DNA of 36,056 nt from an uncultured Bacteroides sp. (GTDB lineage: Bacteria > Bacteroidota > Bacteroidia > Bacteroidales > Bacteroidaceae), in assembly GCF_947632445.1 (NCBI RefSeq), contig NZ_CANRPM010000029.1:1-36056 (forward strand). Direction: 5' to 3'. A program made the translations under genes and the position numbers. The notes beneath the pieces are model-generated. The model saw only the letters and a program-made list of their open reading frames with translations. It was not told the origin of the DNA and made no database searches. Positions 8,682 through 16,588 of the stretch are shown here, one piece after another; within the stretch, counting starts at the first letter, position 1, and each line of letters starts with the position of its first letter.

Positions 8682-9701
8682 ATGAAAAGAACAGTCATTT
8701 TCTTCCTGATGATAGAGGCCGCCTGCCTGAGCGGCGCGTCCTTCGTCCATGCACAGACCGCCGTCGAAAAAGGTCTGAATAGTATCAACCGTGCTTCGGC
8801 AGAGGCTATTGTGGGCTTTTTGGCCGATGATGAGCTGCAAGGTCGTGAAGCAGGTCTGCACGGCTCGCGTATCGCTGCACGCTACTTGGCTGCCAGCTTA
8901 AAGGAAGCAGGCATCCGTCCGCTCTACGGCGACTGTTATTTTCAGCCCTTTGACGTCTGTGCCAAGGAAAGGCAACAGAAAGGAGCGCGCTGGCAGGTGC
9001 ATCCCGACTCCATCGCCCGTCTGAAGGAAGGCACACATCGTGTGCTGCACATGGCCAACGTGTTGGGTGTCATCCCCGGCCGGCGGACGGACGAATACGT
9101 CATCGTGGGGGCTCACTTCGACCACATAGGTATGGACGAGACATTAGCGGACGACCCCATCTACAACGGAGCGGACGACAATGCTTCGGGCGTGTCGGCC
9201 GTCTTGCAGATAGCCCGCGCCTTCCAGACTTGCGGACAGAAGCCTTTGCGCAACGTCATCATCGCCTTCTGGGACGGTGAGGAGAAAGGGTTGCTGGGTT
9301 CAAAGCATTTCGTTCAGAGCTGCGATTTCATCGGATCGGTCAAGGGGTATCTGAACTTCGACATGATCGGGCGCAACAACAAGCCCGACTACCCACGCCA
9401 TGTGGTTTACTTCTACACCGCCGCCCATCCCGCCTTCGGCCGGTGGCTCAAGGACGACATTGCCCGCTACGGCTTCGCTTTGGAGCCCGACTACCGCGCA
9501 TGGGACCGTCCTGTGGGAGGCAGCGACAATGCTTCGTTTGCCGTGCGCGACATCCCCGTCATTTGGTATCATACGGATGGACATCCCGACTACCACCAAC
9601 CCGGCGACCACGCCGACCGACTGAACTGGGAGAAAGTGGTGGACATCACCAAAGCTTCGTTTCTCAACGTATGGAACTTAGCCAATGAAGAAACTTATTA
9701 A
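8682..9701 (+). CDS. secreted M28-family zinc aminopeptidase
   Basis: Exported metallopeptidase of family M28, 339 residues. A signal peptide (MKRTVIFF to about VHAQ, residue 25) is followed by the di-zinc peptidase domain. Metal ligands are visible in AHFDHIG (His, Asp), NGADDNASG (bridging Asp), DGEEKGLLGS (catalytic Glu plus Glu ligand), NFDMIGR (Asp) and WYHTDGHPDYH (His). It should release N-terminal amino acids from peptides in the periplasm or outside the cell; substrate preference is unknown. Nine bp separate it from the spmAB fusion gene, so it likely leads a three-gene operon. Confidence 0.9.
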   Translation: MKRTVIFFLMIEAACLSGASFVHAQTAVEKGLNSINRASAEAIVGFLADDELQGREAGLHGSRIAARYLAASLKEAGIRPLYGDCYFQPFDVCAKERQQKGARWQVHPDSIARLKEGTHRVLHMANVLGVIPGRRTDEYVIVGAHFDHIGMDETLADDPIYNGADDNASGVSAVLQIARAFQTCGQKPLRNVIIAFWDGEEKGLLGSKHFVQSCDFIGSVKGYLNFDMIGRNNKPDYPRHVVYFYTAAHPAFGRWLKDDIARYGFALEPDYRAWDRPVGGSDNASFAVRDIPVIWYHTDGHPDYHQPGDHADRLNWEKVVDITKASFLNVWNLANEETY

Positions 9702-9710
9702 CACTGCATT

Positions 9711-10940
9711 ATGGTACTGAACTATATCTGGGTCGCCTTTTTTGTCATTGCCTTCCTTGTCGCGCTGGGCAAGCTGCTCTTCTTAGGCGATATGGACATC
9801 TTCACACAACTGGTAAACGCCACGTTCGATTCGTCAAAGAACGCCTTCGAAATATCGTTAGGTCTGACGGGCATTCTCGCTCTTTGGCTGGGCATCATGA
9901 AGATAGGCGAACAGAGCGGCATGATAGGTTCTCTGTCACATTGGCTCAGTCCCGTGTTCTGCCGCCTTTTTCCCGACATCCCCAAAGGGCATCCGGCCAT
10001 GGGCAGCATCTTCATGAACCTGTCGGCCAACATGCTGGGATTAGACAATGCCGCCACACCTATGGGCCTGAAAGCGATGAAAGAATTGCAGGAACTGAAC
10101 CCGCGCAAGGATACGGCCACCAATCCGATGATTATGTTCCTGGTCATCAATACTTCGGGACTCATCCTGATACCCGTCAGCATCATGGTCTATCGTGCAC
10201 AGATGGGGGCAGCCCAGCCTACGGACATCTTCATCCCCACACTGCTGACCACCACCGTATCTACTTTCGTGGGCGTGGCAGTGGTTAGTATCAGCCAGCG
10301 CATCAACCTGTTGTGCAAGCCTGTCCTACTGCTTGTAGGAGGCATTGCGCTGTTCTTCTCGGCGTTGATCCTGCTCTTCGTCCGCCTGGGACGCGACCAA
10401 ATGGGTGCCTACTCTACGCTGACAGCCAACATTATCCTGTTCAGCATCATCCTGTTCTTCATCCTGTGGGGCGTGTGGAAGCGGACAAACGTCTACGACG
10501 CCTTCGTCGAGGGTGCCAAAGATGGATTCACCACAGCCGTGCGCATCATTCCCTACCTGGTGGCTTTTTTGGTGGGAATCGCCGTCTTCCGTGCGTCGGG
10601 AGCCATGAACCTGCTGGTCGATGGCATCGGTATCGTGGTGGGATGGTTCGGCATGGACACGAGCTTCGTGGGTGCGCTACCCACAGCCCTGATGAAATCG
10701 CTCAGCGGCAGCGGGGCCAACGGCCTGATGATCGACGCGATGAACCAGTATGGAGCCGACTCATTCGTGGGGCGTATGAGTTGTGTGGTGCGCGGTGCTT
10801 CGGACACGACATTCTACATTCTGGCCGTCTATTTCGGCAGTGTGGGTGTCACCCGCACGCGCAATGCCGTAACCTGCGGCCTGTTGGCCGATCTTTCGGG
10901 CATCGTGGCGGGTATTATCATTAGTTATTGGTTCTTTTAA
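9711..10940 (+). CDS. SpmA-SpmB fusion (nucleoside-recognition/Gate-domain membrane protein)
   Basis: Integral membrane protein of 409 residues carrying two Gate-type halves. The first half (about residues 1-200, with SANMLGLDNAATPMGLKAM) matches SpmA. The second (about 220-405, with VEGAKDGFTTAVRIIPYLVA and MSCVVRGASDTTFYILAVYFG) matches SpmB. In spore formers these are separate proteins linked to spore dehydration; in non-sporing Bacteroidetes the fused form is common and its transport role is not known. It lies between the M28 peptidase (9-bp gap) and ybeY (8-bp gap). A damaged 43-bp copy of positions 10421-10478 is found at 12484-12526. Confidence 0.85.
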   Translation: MVLNYIWVAFFVIAFLVALGKLLFLGDMDIFTQLVNATFDSSKNAFEISLGLTGILALWLGIMKIGEQSGMIGSLSHWLSPVFCRLFPDIPKGHPAMGSIFMNLSANMLGLDNAATPMGLKAMKELQELNPRKDTATNPMIMFLVINTSGLILIPVSIMVYRAQMGAAQPTDIFIPTLLTTTVSTFVGVAVVSISQRINLLCKPVLLLVGGIALFFSALILLFVRLGRDQMGAYSTLTANIILFSIILFFILWGVWKRTNVYDAFVEGAKDGFTTAVRIIPYLVAFLVGIAVFRASGAMNLLVDGIGIVVGWFGMDTSFVGALPTALMKSLSGSGANGLMIDAMNQYGADSFVGRMSCVVRGASDTTFYILAVYFGSVGVTRTRNAVTCGLLADLSGIVAGIIISYWFF

Positions 10941-10948
10941 TATAGGAT

Positions 10949-11368
10949 ATGATTACTTACCAGACTGAGGGCGTAGACATGCCCGACATCCAAAAACGTA
11001 AAACGACAGCATGGATCAAGGCCGTGGCAGCTTCCTACGGCAAGAAGATCAATGAAATAGCCTACATCTTCTGCTCGGACGAGAAGATACTGGAGGTGAA
11101 CCGCCGGTACTTGCAGCACGATTACTATACGGACATCATCACCTTCGACTACTGCGAGGGCAACCTTCTGAGCGGCGATCTCTTCATCAGCCTTGACACC
11201 GTGCGTACCAATGCCGATCGGTTTGCCGGAGGTGACTACCGCCGCGAGCTGCATCGCGTCATCATTCACGGCATCCTCCACCTCTGTGGAATCAACGACA
11301 AGGGGCCCGGCAAACGGAAGATTATGGAGGAAGCGGAGAACAAAGCGCTGGGCTTAATGGCTATCTGA
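10949..11368 (+). CDS. ybeY: YbeY endoribonuclease / rRNA maturation factor
   Basis: Single-strand-specific metal-dependent RNase of the UPF0054 family for 16S rRNA maturation and ribosome quality control, 139 residues. The zinc motif is HGILHLCGIND (residues 107-117). The usual third histidine of H-x3-H-x5-H is replaced by Asp117. From memory, Bacteroidetes members often end this motif in a charged residue other than His, so this is probably a lineage variant rather than damage. Last gene of the M28 - spmAB - ybeY operon. It overlaps the convergent downstream gene by 8 bp. mnmG often follows ybeY in this group; here only an mnmG fragment exists, 8 kb away. Confidence 0.92.
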   Translation: MITYQTEGVDMPDIQKRKTTAWIKAVAASYGKKINEIAYIFCSDEKILEVNRRYLQHDYYTDIITFDYCEGNLLSGDLFISLDTVRTNADRFAGGDYRRELHRVIIHGILHLCGINDKGPGKRKIMEEAENKALGLMAI

Positions 11369-12218
11369 AACCCGGCACCGACGGCCGTATCGTAGGGCCA
11401 CCGTCCGAATGCCCGCCACGATGGTCGATGATCGTGTTGACCAATTCGTAAATAATCGGTCCCACGTCAAATTCCAGCTTGAACTTGTCGTTGAAGCGAT
11501 AGCCCGGCATCACTACAGGCCTCGTCTCCCAGCGGCCCGACAGGTCGTTGTAGAAGCGTTGCACGCCCAGTTCGAGGCTGAAGTGCTCGGTAATGTCGAA
11601 CCCCACCGTACCTCCATAAGAATGGGACTTCATATTGAGAAAATCGCCCGTGCGGATCAAGCCAGAGGCGGTAAACCACAAATGATCCTGCGCCCGATAG
11701 ATTAGCATCCCTGAAAAACCCAGCGACTGCCTCCGATTGAAATAAGCCATGTTCATCCGCACCGCGTCTATCGTGGCCTGCAGGCTGAGGCGGTCGTTCA
11801 GCTTCTGTTCGAAACTGAAGGCGACCTCGTTGCGCCGCCCGATGCCCGGCAGGCTGGTCTGGCTACCCATGCCGTAGATTTGCCCTGCATACCAGTACCA
11901 CAGGCTACCCTCCGTATGGAAGTCGCCTTTGAAGCCCAGCGACGGGTTCTCCTGATAGGGCAGGTACAGGTTGGGGATCCGGCGTACCGGGCGGAATACA
12001 GGCATCTCCTGTCCCGTCTGAAGCGACGGTTTCAGCCTATAATCCCCCACTCTGAGGCCCGATTTCACCGACATCTGCGGCATGCCAGCACCCACACCTG
12101 TACGGAGGCTGTCGTGACGCATGCGTGTGCTGTCTTCCTGCCCTGCGACAGTCTGCACGGCCAGCATCATCACGACTGGCAAAAGGAGGCCAACGACCGA
12201 TGTTCTCTTTCCTCTCAT
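11361..12218 (-). CDS. conserved envelope protein, probable outer-membrane beta-barrel
   Basis: 285 residues with no family I can name. A signal peptide (MRGKRTSVVGLLLPVVMMLA, ending near VAGQ) is followed by a low-hydrophobicity stretch. From about residue 95 there are alternating aromatic and polar strands (SLWYWYAGQIYGMGS, HLWFTASGLIRTG, SYGGTVGFDITEHFSLELGV) that look like beta-barrel strands. The C-terminus is not the classic terminal-Phe barrel end. It is convergent with ybeY and overlaps it by 8 bp, so there is no terminator between them. It has its own promoter box at 12248-12255. Confidence 0.7.
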   Translation of the reverse strand: MRGKRTSVVGLLLPVVMMLAVQTVAGQEDSTRMRHDSLRTGVGAGMPQMSVKSGLRVGDYRLKPSLQTGQEMPVFRPVRRIPNLYLPYQENPSLGFKGDFHTEGSLWYWYAGQIYGMGSQTSLPGIGRRNEVAFSFEQKLNDRLSLQATIDAVRMNMAYFNRRQSLGFSGMLIYRAQDHLWFTASGLIRTGDFLNMKSHSYGGTVGFDITEHFSLELGVQRFYNDLSGRWETRPVVMPGYRFNDKFKLEFDVGPIIYELVNTIIDHRGGHSDGGPTIRPSVPGFR

Positions 12219-12247
12219 ACGCCTTCTTTTAGATAGAAACTCACACT

Positions 12248-12255
12248 CAAAGATA
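12248..12255 (-). promoter_or_regulatory. TAnnTTTG box of the envelope-protein gene
   Basis: TATCTTTG on the minus strand, 30 bases upstream of the ATG at 12218. No clear -33 TTTG is seen at the right spacing. Confidence 0.55.
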
Positions 12256-12483
12256 ACCGAAAGCCACTACATTTCCAGCACCACGCCTCGCTATTTCAGC
12301 TTCTTTAACAAGTTCGAATGACATCGGTCAAGCGCATCTTGCCGTCGGCAGCCTGCAATTTGAAACGGTTACAATTTGTAACGGTTTTGTTCTCTTCTTT
12401 CTTCAATCTGTTTTTCAATACTTTCCAATAATTGTTCGGGTCAGGACTTTCAGTCAGAACTCCGACCACATCGACCACTGAAA

Positions 12484-12526
12484 GACAGCCAACATCATCC
12501 TGTTCCTCATCCTGTGGGGCGTCTGG
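12484..12526 (+). pseudogene. 43-bp relic of the spmAB fusion gene
   Basis: The segment matches 10421-10478 of the intact spmAB gene. Both begin GACAGCCAACAT and end ATCCTGTGGGGCGT plus C/G and TGG. 41 of 43 aligned bases agree once a 15-bp deletion is allowed. The deleted 15 bp lies between two near-identical ATCCTGTTC units in the intact gene, as expected for slippage. Nothing else of spmAB is recognisable on either side. Confidence 0.75.
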
Positions 12527-12550
12527 GGCGTCCTTTAGCGTCTTTTATAT

Positions 12551-12772
12551 CTTTCACCGGAAACGGGGGATGTGCCCTGGTGAAATTTCACCGGAACAGT
12601 CTGATTGTAAGCGGGTTGCAGTGAAAGCAGGAAACAGGCCGTTCAGGGCATCGCACACGAATGTTCTGCGGTACTCTCATTCTCCATGAAAAAGCTTTCA
12701 CGCCTTCACCCCATCTTTCACACTATCTCGCTCGTTGACAGGCGTTTGTAGGCCTGTGAAACCGTGAAGGCG
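12551..12772. repeat. cluster of TTCAC/GTGAA inverted repeats
   Basis: The motif TTTCACC or its complement recurs many times: CTTTCACCGG at 12551, a perfect 14-bp palindrome GGTGAAATTTCACC at 12579-12592, CTTTCACGCCTTCACC at 12695-12710, CTTTCAC at about 12715, and GTGAAACCGTGAAGGCG at 12756-12772. The last two long copies face each other and could pair as a stem. Nature unknown. Confidence 0.5.
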
Positions 12773-12897
12773 AAAAACGGAGACCTTTTTTCTTGTCGAT
12801 GTGATGCAGAAGGTCGTATTTTCTGAAAGAAAGCATAGATATTCCGGGCAAAAGCGGAACAGTTTCGGGAGGGAACCGAGCTGCCTTTTTCCGGGTT

Positions 12898-13012
12898 CCC
12901 ATGCAGTGCTTCATGGGGATGTAACGAAGCACTTCGTCAGGGTGCCATGCAGTGCTTTGTCCGAGTGTCAGAAAGTACTTTGTCGGCAGGCATGAAAGCA
13001 CATCATTGACGT
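12898..13012. repeat. tandem array 1: five degenerate 23-bp units
   Basis: Core hexamers AGTGCT, AGCACT, AGTGCT, AGTACT and AGCACA start at 12905, 12928, 12951, 12974 and 12997, exactly 23 bp apart. The approximate unit is GTCACGCAGTGCTTCGTCAGGG plus T. Unit 2 contains the dyad ACGAAG-CA-CTTCGT. The first two units closely match units 3 and 4 of the array at 34902-35016. No spacers and no coding frame are evident. Confidence 0.8.
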
Positions 13013-13136
13013 GCGCCTGCCGGCTTCTTCACGGGCAGAACATGATGAAACATTGTTAGTTTGATGCGTAATGTTGACAGCTACAGAAGTTTGCCATTTC
13101 AAAATGGCTACGACATTGTTTTAACAGGAACTTATC

Positions 13137-13150
13137 TTGAACTCACGTTA
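13137..13150 (-). repeat. single end of the TAACGTGAGTTCGA dispersed element
   Basis: The minus strand reads TAACGTGAGTTCAA followed by GATAAG, matching TAACGTGAGTTCGATATAA at 28256 and the start of the element at 23909. No second end is found nearby, so this copy is partial. Confidence 0.5.
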
Positions 13151-13224
13151 TTATAGGTAGGGATGGCATACGCTTGTTGTGTTTTAGATGGTTTATAAAT
13201 TGTTGTTTGCATGCCCTCTACAAA

Positions 13225-13255
13225 GTAGCTACCTCAGCACTGGCTTGGTAGCTAC
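13225..13255 (-). terminator. candidate terminator of the Zorya operon
   Basis: GTAGCTACC, a 13-nt loop and GGTAGCTAC form a perfect 9-bp stem, 70 bp beyond the stop codon of the HNH gene. On the minus strand it is followed only by TTTG, so the U-tract is weak. Confidence 0.4.
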
Positions 13256-13322
13256 CTTGTGGCAGACGGGGTAAATGTAGGAAGGTAATGGCGGGGTTGT
13301 TGAAGGAAACGGGAATGCAACA

Positions 13323-14123
13323 TTATTTTTTTCGACCATATTTTTTCAGAAAGTCTTGTAACCAAACACGATTTGCACCTCGTGAAAACCTGAGTTCATG
13401 AACACTATCTACTTTTGAATGGCATAATACACATAAGCACTCTAAATTCTTTTCCTCATTATTGATTTTGTTGCCATCCCGATGATGACAATGCATATAT
13501 CCATAATCAAATATATTGGTAATCTTAATGCCACATCGCTCGCAAGTGTAATTCTTCTTTTCACGATAAGCGAGACTTTTTTCTTGCCAATCTTTCGTAT
13601 AGCCTAATATATCTACATCTGTAACAGTTTCTTGTGGAATAGCTTTTTTGAGTTCTTTTACGAAATCATTATTGTCTTTATAAATGTCGTTTTGCTTGTT
13701 TCTCAAAATCTCAGCACAATATTTGCATAAAGGAAGATTGCCTACAGATTTATCAAGATAATGGTCATCCATGTCCCGCACTTGCAAGGTTTCCTTATTC
13801 GTCCAACGATATTCCGCATTAAAAGAGCCTCTTGCTTTAAAATCCTGAATAGTCCTGCAATTGCAAAGATGAAAACGAGGTTTTCCATATCGAGCTAAAT
13901 GATATTCTCTTTTATACATAAACCCTTGATGTTTTTGTCCATCTGAAGTCTTGAAGAAAATGCCTTTATCTGTAATCTCAATCGTGCCATCTTTGACATT
14001 TGTGATGGATATATCAACTGGGTTAATCGGGCGATAAGTTTTCGCCTTTTCTATTTGATACCCTAACTCATTTAAGGTGGATTTCAATTTTGGAAATGTA
14101 TAAAAAGGCTTTTCTTTTTCCAT
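13323..14123 (-). CDS. HNH nuclease, ZorE-like effector of a type II Zorya system
   Basis: 266 residues, predicted cytoplasmic. The C-terminal third is a zinc-braced HNH nuclease: CERC at 194-197, HCHHRDGNKINNEEKN from 211 with the HH/N catalytic pattern, and CVLCH at 231-235. An earlier Cys set (CNC at 87-89, CKYC at 133-136) probably makes a second zinc knuckle. In type II Zorya the third gene, zorE, encodes an HNH protein that damages invading DNA. Position (4 bp after zorB, same strand) and fold class fit that role. I assign it by context and motif, not by alignment to a known ZorE. Alternatives are an unrelated HNH passenger or a new effector class. Base composition is AT-rich compared with the core genes. 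Confidence 0.75.
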   Translation of the reverse strand: MEKEKPFYTFPKLKSTLNELGYQIEKAKTYRPINPVDISITNVKDGTIEITDKGIFFKTSDGQKHQGFMYKREYHLARYGKPRFHLCNCRTIQDFKARGSFNAEYRWTNKETLQVRDMDDHYLDKSVGNLPLCKYCAEILRNKQNDIYKDNNDFVKELKKAIPQETVTDVDILGYTKDWQEKSLAYREKKNYTCERCGIKITNIFDYGYMHCHHRDGNKINNEEKNLECLCVLCHSKVDSVHELRFSRGANRVWLQDFLKKYGRKK

Positions 14124-14127
14124 AATG

Positions 14128-14829
14128 TTATTTATTAATTCTTTTTACAAAATTCTCTATCATCTTTTCGCTGGTGGTAATAATACGGAATTCTACTCTT
14201 CTGGATTTTTCATAGTCAATCGCCTTGCCGGAATCGTAAGTGAGTTGATTTTCGTTATCTAAAGTTCTTCCATACGAAAGGCCATTTGCTGTAAACCAAT
14301 ATTCCAGCATCTTCTGTTGTTCGGATGTATATTTTCGGAACACAGGCATGGAACGAAAATACTGCAATACACTTAATGAACGGCGTTGTGAGAGAATTAC
14401 GTTTGCAATATATGGATCAGCGGAAAGTGCAGGGAAAGGTGTAGGATCCGTATGTCCTTCAATCCTGATCTCACTGATATTGTCTTTTAATGAATCAGTC
14501 AATAAGATTTCAAAATATTGCGGCAAGAATTCATCCAGTATATCGCAGAATGCAGGAGTCAAATCCCAAGAACCTGTTTGAAAAAGAACGGTGGGATTGG
14601 TGAAACGAAGTGATAAATCTCGTCCGATTGTCATTTCCCATCTTGCGGTGTCGCTTTTAAATTTGTCAACCAATTTATCGTGTAGATTCTGACGCGCCTC
14701 AATGTATTCGGCTAAAACCTCTGTATGCTTATTGACTTTACTGATGTATGCGATAGCCACAAATAAAAATATAACCATTAATCCGGTCATTAAATCGGAT
14801 ACGGATAACCAAACATTATGTTTTGCCAT
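14128..14829 (-). CDS. zorB: ZorB, MotB/OmpA-like stator subunit of Zorya
   Basis: 233 residues. A short N-terminus leads into one membrane helix (about 10-30) that carries a conserved-type Asp at residue 12 in SVSDLMTGLMVIF, the expected proton or ion-binding residue of MotB/ZorB stators. A periplasmic OmpA/MotB peptidoglycan-binding domain follows: RIEGHTDPTPFP, then SQRRSLSVLQYF and SRRVEFRI near the C-terminus. It should anchor the motor to the cell wall and conduct ions with ZorA. The start lies 3 bp after the zorA stop and the end 4 bp before the HNH gene, so the three are clearly one operon. A plain flagellar MotB is excluded by the absence of other motility genes and by the HNH partner. 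Confidence 0.85.
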   Translation of the reverse strand: MAKHNVWLSVSDLMTGLMVIFLFVAIAYISKVNKHTEVLAEYIEARQNLHDKLVDKFKSDTARWEMTIGRDLSLRFTNPTVLFQTGSWDLTPAFCDILDEFLPQYFEILLTDSLKDNISEIRIEGHTDPTPFPALSADPYIANVILSQRRSLSVLQYFRSMPVFRKYTSEQQKMLEYWFTANGLSYGRTLDNENQLTYDSGKAIDYEKSRRVEFRIITTSEKMIENFVKRINK

Positions 14830-14832
14830 GTT

Positions 14833-16383
14833 TTATCTTCTTTTAATCATTGCCTGTATACAAGTATCTAATTCAGCCAGTGTAGCGCTCAGTCTTGAAT
14901 AGAATTGTTTATCCAAGTCTGTTAATTGAGCATTCAAGCTTTCACTTCCTTTTTTAATTATCCCTACACCTGCTTCCAAATGTTTTTTCGTATCAGCCCA
15001 GAACTCTTTATTATAATCTCGGATAGAACTTAACTCTTCAAGCTTTTTAATTAATAATTGCACTCCATCTACAAAATTCCGCTGTTTTCTAACCCATTCA
15101 TTTAATTTTGAGGTAGAATCATCAAATTTAACCATGTTTTCTTTGGTTAAATTAGCTGTTTCGGACAATTTAGCTGTGATGGAAGTAAATTTAGTATCTT
15201 CAATCATGACCTTTTGCAGCTCAGTGATTAATCTTGAAAGCATTCCATTTGCTCCACTTAATTGTTTTGTATATTCAGCTACATTATTGAGAATAGTTGA
15301 TGTTTGTTCAAACTCTTTGGTCATAATCGTATATTGGTGTGTTAAGTCTGAAATCATCTTTTTATTTTCTTGTTGCCATGTATTGAGTTTTTCTACACTT
15401 TGATTGAGTTGCTCAAAATTCTCTTTTACCAGTTTGCTGACAATCGAATTCATTTGACGTTGAAATTCTTGAGTAGCTGTTTTCATAACTTCGACTAATG
15501 CTTCCGTATTGCTTTTCTTCAGCAACTCTGCAAACTCTTCAAATTTCTGTGTCAGTAGTTCATTGGTTTCTCCCATTTTAGTTTCAATCTCATCAACTTC
15601 AGCACGAAGAACTTGACTCAATTTCTTTGTATCATCTTGTGTCTCTTGTAAAATAGATGTCATGGCGGATGATATATCCAGTTGCTCACCTAAACGGTTG
15701 TCTATATGTTCTGTATTATCTTTCAAAATATCCAGACGAGTAATAGTTTGTGAGCTATTATCTTTGATAGATGAAAGGCGTACTTCTTGTGAACGTATTA
15801 ATAGGGTCATAGCGTCCATCTTGTTTGACATTTCGGTCAAGCTGGAGTTAATTGTGTTGAACACATTGAATTGAGCAGACAGCGTATTATAAAAAGCGGT
15901 TTGATTTTGCGACTGCTGAGTTATGGATTGTAGTAAGGCCTGTATAGATGCATTGACAGCATTACAAATGCGAGCTGCGGCTTCATCCTGATTGGTTGGT
16001 AATCCAGCCTCGTAAGTATCATAAATTTTGTTTATGATAAAATTTGTAATCATAGATGAAATCATACCCAATAATGATGTGTAAAAAGCGGTTTTTAATC
16101 CCTCTAATAAAATTGGAATACTCTGGTTTAAATCAGAAGGATTGAATCCATACAATCCGGTAGTAATTCCCCAAAAAGTGCCCAATACCCCTAATGTGGA
16201 TAATAAACTGGGAAATTGATCTATCGTACGCTTGCATTCCTGCAATTTATTTTTCTGTTTCCAAAAAAAGATAAAAATCAGGGCAATAAGCCATGCCAAC
16301 AAGATTATGCCAATACAAACGGATAATGTAATATACCCAGATAAAAAATCAATGAAACTTCCCATATTCTTATTAATTAACAT
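14833..16383 (-). CDS. zorA: ZorA, MotA/ExbB-like membrane subunit with long coiled-coil tail
   Basis: 516 residues. Membrane helices are visible at about 16-40 (IGIILLAWLIALIFIFFW), 60-80 (LLSTLGVLGTFWGITTGLYG, the conserved MotA/TolQ/ExbB pore segment) and 97-118 (LKTAFYTSLLGMISSMITNF). From about residue 130 to the end there is a long, polar, heptad-like helix with few Gly or Pro, matching the cytoplasmic tail that distinguishes ZorA from MotA and is thought to pass the invasion signal inward. Two starts are possible: the ATG at 16383 or the one at 16365 (MGSFIDFL). First gene of the operon, behind a roughly 220-nt structured leader. Confidence 0.85.
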   Translation of the reverse strand: MLINKNMGSFIDFLSGYITLSVCIGIILLAWLIALIFIFFWKQKNKLQECKRTIDQFPSLLSTLGVLGTFWGITTGLYGFNPSDLNQSIPILLEGLKTAFYTSLLGMISSMITNFIINKIYDTYEAGLPTNQDEAAARICNAVNASIQALLQSITQQSQNQTAFYNTLSAQFNVFNTINSSLTEMSNKMDAMTLLIRSQEVRLSSIKDNSSQTITRLDILKDNTEHIDNRLGEQLDISSAMTSILQETQDDTKKLSQVLRAEVDEIETKMGETNELLTQKFEEFAELLKKSNTEALVEVMKTATQEFQRQMNSIVSKLVKENFEQLNQSVEKLNTWQQENKKMISDLTHQYTIMTKEFEQTSTILNNVAEYTKQLSGANGMLSRLITELQKVMIEDTKFTSITAKLSETANLTKENMVKFDDSTSKLNEWVRKQRNFVDGVQLLIKKLEELSSIRDYNKEFWADTKKHLEAGVGIIKKGSESLNAQLTDLDKQFYSRLSATLAELDTCIQAMIKRR

Positions 16384-16425
16384 CTATTCTTAAATGAAAA
16401 ACGTGGAACCCTTGTACTATCATTC

Positions 16426-16547
16426 GTCTTTGAAGGTCCTAGGAAAACCTAAACATACAAATAACAGACAACAGTCCCACGCATATGCGTGAGAAATCAT
16501 TGCGCTATTCTTGTATGTTTTTGAAAATTTCCTAGGTTCTCAAAGAC
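16426..16547 (-). promoter_or_regulatory. large inverted repeat in the zorA leader
   Basis: Left arm 16426-16460 and right arm 16511-16547 pair through three blocks: GTCTTTGA/TCAAAGAC, CCTAGGAAA/TTTCCTAGG and AAACATACAA/TTGTATGTTT, with small bulges. The 50-nt loop holds a perfect 14-bp palindrome CACGCATATGCGTG (16478-16491). The whole lies between the zor promoter and the zorA start, so it would be transcribed as a long stem-loop in the 5' leader. It may be a regulatory RNA structure or a small inserted element. No target-site duplication is evident. Confidence 0.65.
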
Positions 16548-16588
16548 AAGAACAAAGCACAGAGCTTCTTAAATTCACAATTTCAATA

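Larger units (their letters stand above)
12219..13322. other. 1.1-kb gene-free, repeat-rich junction
   Basis: No credible gene is seen. Contents in order: a promoter box (12248), a 15-bp palindrome GTTACAATTTGTAAC (12368-12382), a relic of spmAB (12484-12526), a cluster of TTCAC/GTGAA inverted repeats (12551-12772), a 23-bp tandem array (12898-13012), a hairpin GCCATTT-CA-AAATGGC (13093-13108), one end of a dispersed element (13137-13150) and a terminator-like hairpin (13225-13255). It separates core genes from the defence operon. Confidence 0.7.

Noticed and set aside
10949..11368. ybeY as a pseudogene because of the missing His
   Set aside because: Length, start, both other His and operon position are normal. 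The change looks like a lineage variant.
12898..13012. CRISPR array reading of the 23-bp repeats here and at 19527 and 34902
   Set aside because: Units are directly adjacent and degenerate with no spacers, and no cas genes are present.
14128..16383. Flagellar MotAB or TolQR/ExbBD proton-channel pair
   Set aside because: No motility, Tol or Ton genes are near. The first protein has a long helical tail and the operon ends in an HNH nuclease, which fits Zorya better.
16426..16547. Insertion-sequence ends around the zorA leader repeat
   Set aside because: No transposase and no target-site duplication at the borders. I kept it as a leader structure, with insertion as an alternative.
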